Source: Lachnospiraceae bacterium (GTDB taxonomy: Bacteria > Bacillota > Clostridia > Lachnospirales > Lachnospiraceae). From it: 6,673 nucleotides of DNA. Location of the stretch: contig VSNO01000206.1 of assembly GCA_009774375.1 (NCBI GenBank), forward strand, positions 1 through 6,673, read 5' to 3'. Position numbers and translations under genes: made by a program. The notes beneath the pieces were generated by a model. That model saw nothing but the letters and a program-made list of their open reading frames with translations, had not been told where the DNA came from and did no database searches. Every line of letters begins with the position of its first letter. Position 1 is the stretch's first letter. This document shows, one piece after another, positions 5,680 to 6,673 of this stretch.

Positions 5680-6602
5680 CTTTTCACCGTAAAAACCGGT
5701 TCCATCCGCGCGACAGGCGCCGCCAGCTCATGCGCAGTATGCACTGCTATCACTTCATGAATATCTTTATATGCATACGGTGCCTCTGCCCGGACAGACT
5801 CTTCCCATTTTTTCAAAATATCTGCTCTGCCCCTCAAGTCTGTGCGGTTCGGGTCAATGGGCGTAATCACATGAAAATGCTCCATAAACTGGCGAAACGC
5901 CTCGTCATTTCCTTTGACCGCTTCCCCGCGGGATTTCTGCCGCCCGGCGCCGTGGCTCGCACTCCAAAGTGCATCGGGATTGCCAAGCCCGCGCAGCAGA
6001 TAACTGGAACTGCCCATAGAGCCCGGAATCATCACCGGCTCACCATAATAGGCATACGCTGTTCCTGTCATTTCCTCACAGCCGCCTGCACAGCAGGCTC
6101 CTTTTCGATGAATAAAATAATTCTCGCCGCCGATCTGCTTTTTCCAGATATAATTGTGCGGCGCATCATAGAGCAGCTCCAAATCGCACGCGCCCAATAC
6201 CTGTGTAAAAACGTCCTGAATCATAAAGCCGAGAAACAGGCGGTTTGCAAAGGCAAAATTCGCAGCATTTCCAGACACAGACCAGAACCGGTTCCATGCA
6301 TTAAATTTTTCATAGGCTTCTGGAATCAAATAAATCTTATTCTCTGGGTGCGTCAGCCCGACAGGATAAATCTCCTGACAAATCTTGCGGTTTAGCAGAC
6401 CGCTGTGGTGCCCGATCGTCAGGGAACCCGTGTGCAGCATAATCACCACCGCGCCTTTTTTCAGCTTCCACGCATTCGCAGTCTGACCGTCGTAAATCTC
6501 AGCAACCCGCTGCACTTCCAGAAAATGATTTCCGCCGCCAATCGTCCCAATCTGATCATCATAGGTCAACTCTCCATAAGCACCGGTAAAATCCTCTAAG
6601 GA
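5676..6602 (-). pseudogene. rtcB: RtcB RNA-splicing ligase, 5'-truncated remnant
   Basis: RtcB joins RNA 3'-phosphate (or 2',3'-cyclic phosphate) to 5'-OH ends using GTP and Mn2+. The remnant carries these family motifs in order: GTIGGGNHFLE (metal/GMP-site N and H), MLHTGS (metal H), PHNY, FIHRKGA, PGSMGSSSYLLRGLG, SHGAGR (the His that becomes guanylated) and AYKDIHEV, with an intact C-terminus (MEPVFTVKS). In full-length RtcB (about 400 residues or more) the GGGNHF motif lies roughly 160 residues in. Here the family-like sequence begins only about 20 residues before it. The missing part includes the conserved Asp and Cys metal ligands (D75 and C78 in the E. coli enzyme), so the product should be inactive. 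A TTG codon at 6569 could serve as a start (297 codons), but the frame runs upstream without an ATG to a TAG at 6620-6618. The break coincides with an apparent insertion-element end. Confidence 0.85.
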
Positions 6603-6673
6603 ACTGTTAATAAATAACTACTTACAAAATATACCAAGTTGTGCTATACTATCTTCCAATATAAGCAATTGTA
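6603..6673 (+). mobile_element. Probable left end of an insertion element (partial, runs off window)
   Basis: At about 6600-6605 the rtcB reading frame loses family similarity and the sequence turns strongly AT-rich, starting near GAACTGTTAATAAATAAC. It then contains a near-consensus promoter facing right, as expected before a transposase gene beyond the edge. No transposase codons, second terminal repeat or target duplication are within the window, so the element family and exact boundary are undetermined. A deletion or other rearrangement joining unrelated DNA is the alternative. Confidence 0.45.
6622..6650 (+). promoter_or_regulatory. Strong rightward sigma-A promoter at the window edge
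   Basis: TTACAA (6622-6627) and TATACT (6645-6650) are separated by exactly 17 nt, and the -10 is extended by TGC (6642-6644). The predicted start is near 6657, so it drives a gene lying to the right of the window. It points away from the rtcB remnant. Confidence 0.6.

Noticed and set aside
5730..6395. A 221-codon open frame on the plus strand opposite rtcB.
   Set aside because: It is the antisense shadow of a region with unmistakable RtcB motifs; the cysteine/arginine-rich translation resembles nothing I know.
1..6673. CRISPR array, tRNA or rRNA genes.
   Set aside because: No regularly spaced repeats, cloverleaf-like segments or conserved rRNA stretches were seen on either strand.

Overview
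The window looks like a piece of a gut-type Clostridia chromosome, probably Lachnospiraceae or a relative. This is inferred from protein style (Bce-type module, ECF-like sigma factor, the small MALSNEDLLAIS protein), good AGGAGG ribosome sites and consensus sigma-A promoters; no taxonomic marker gene is present. Base composition is uneven. The left flank (1-795) and the 5400-5680 stretch are visibly AT-rich, whereas 796-5345 is clearly richer in G+C.

Left flank: a small sigma-70/ECF-like factor is read leftward off the edge (534 to 1). A start codon for a second gene, probably an anti-sigma factor, is visible at positions 5-3. The 535-795 gap holds the sigma promoter, a pair of ATTTG-N6-CAAAT dyads across its start site and leader, and a rightward promoter for the next operon. 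I see no gene in it.

Centre (796-5241): a complete antimicrobial-peptide sensing and detoxification module of the BceRS-BceAB type. It comprises an OmpR-family response regulator, an intramembrane-sensing histidine kinase (4-nt overlap), an ABC ATPase and a 10-TM FtsX/MacB-like permease with a large extracellular domain (14-nt overlap). In such modules the transporter senses the peptide and signals to the kinase, and the phosphorylated regulator switches on the transporter operon. The kinase-ATPase junction carries the expected machinery: a perfect TTACA-N4-TGTAA dyad, a TATGAT -10 hexamer with a poor -35, and an 11-bp inverted repeat whose right arm is the ATPase Shine-Dalgarno sequence. A strong terminator closes the module at 5313-5342.

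Right flank: a short coiled-coil-type ORF (5476-5679), possibly C-terminally truncated, meets tail-to-tail the C-terminal two thirds of an RtcB RNA ligase gene. That rtcB fragment lacks its N-terminal third. Its homology stops near 6602, where AT-rich sequence with a near-consensus rightward promoter begins, most simply the left end of an insertion element whose transposase lies beyond the window.
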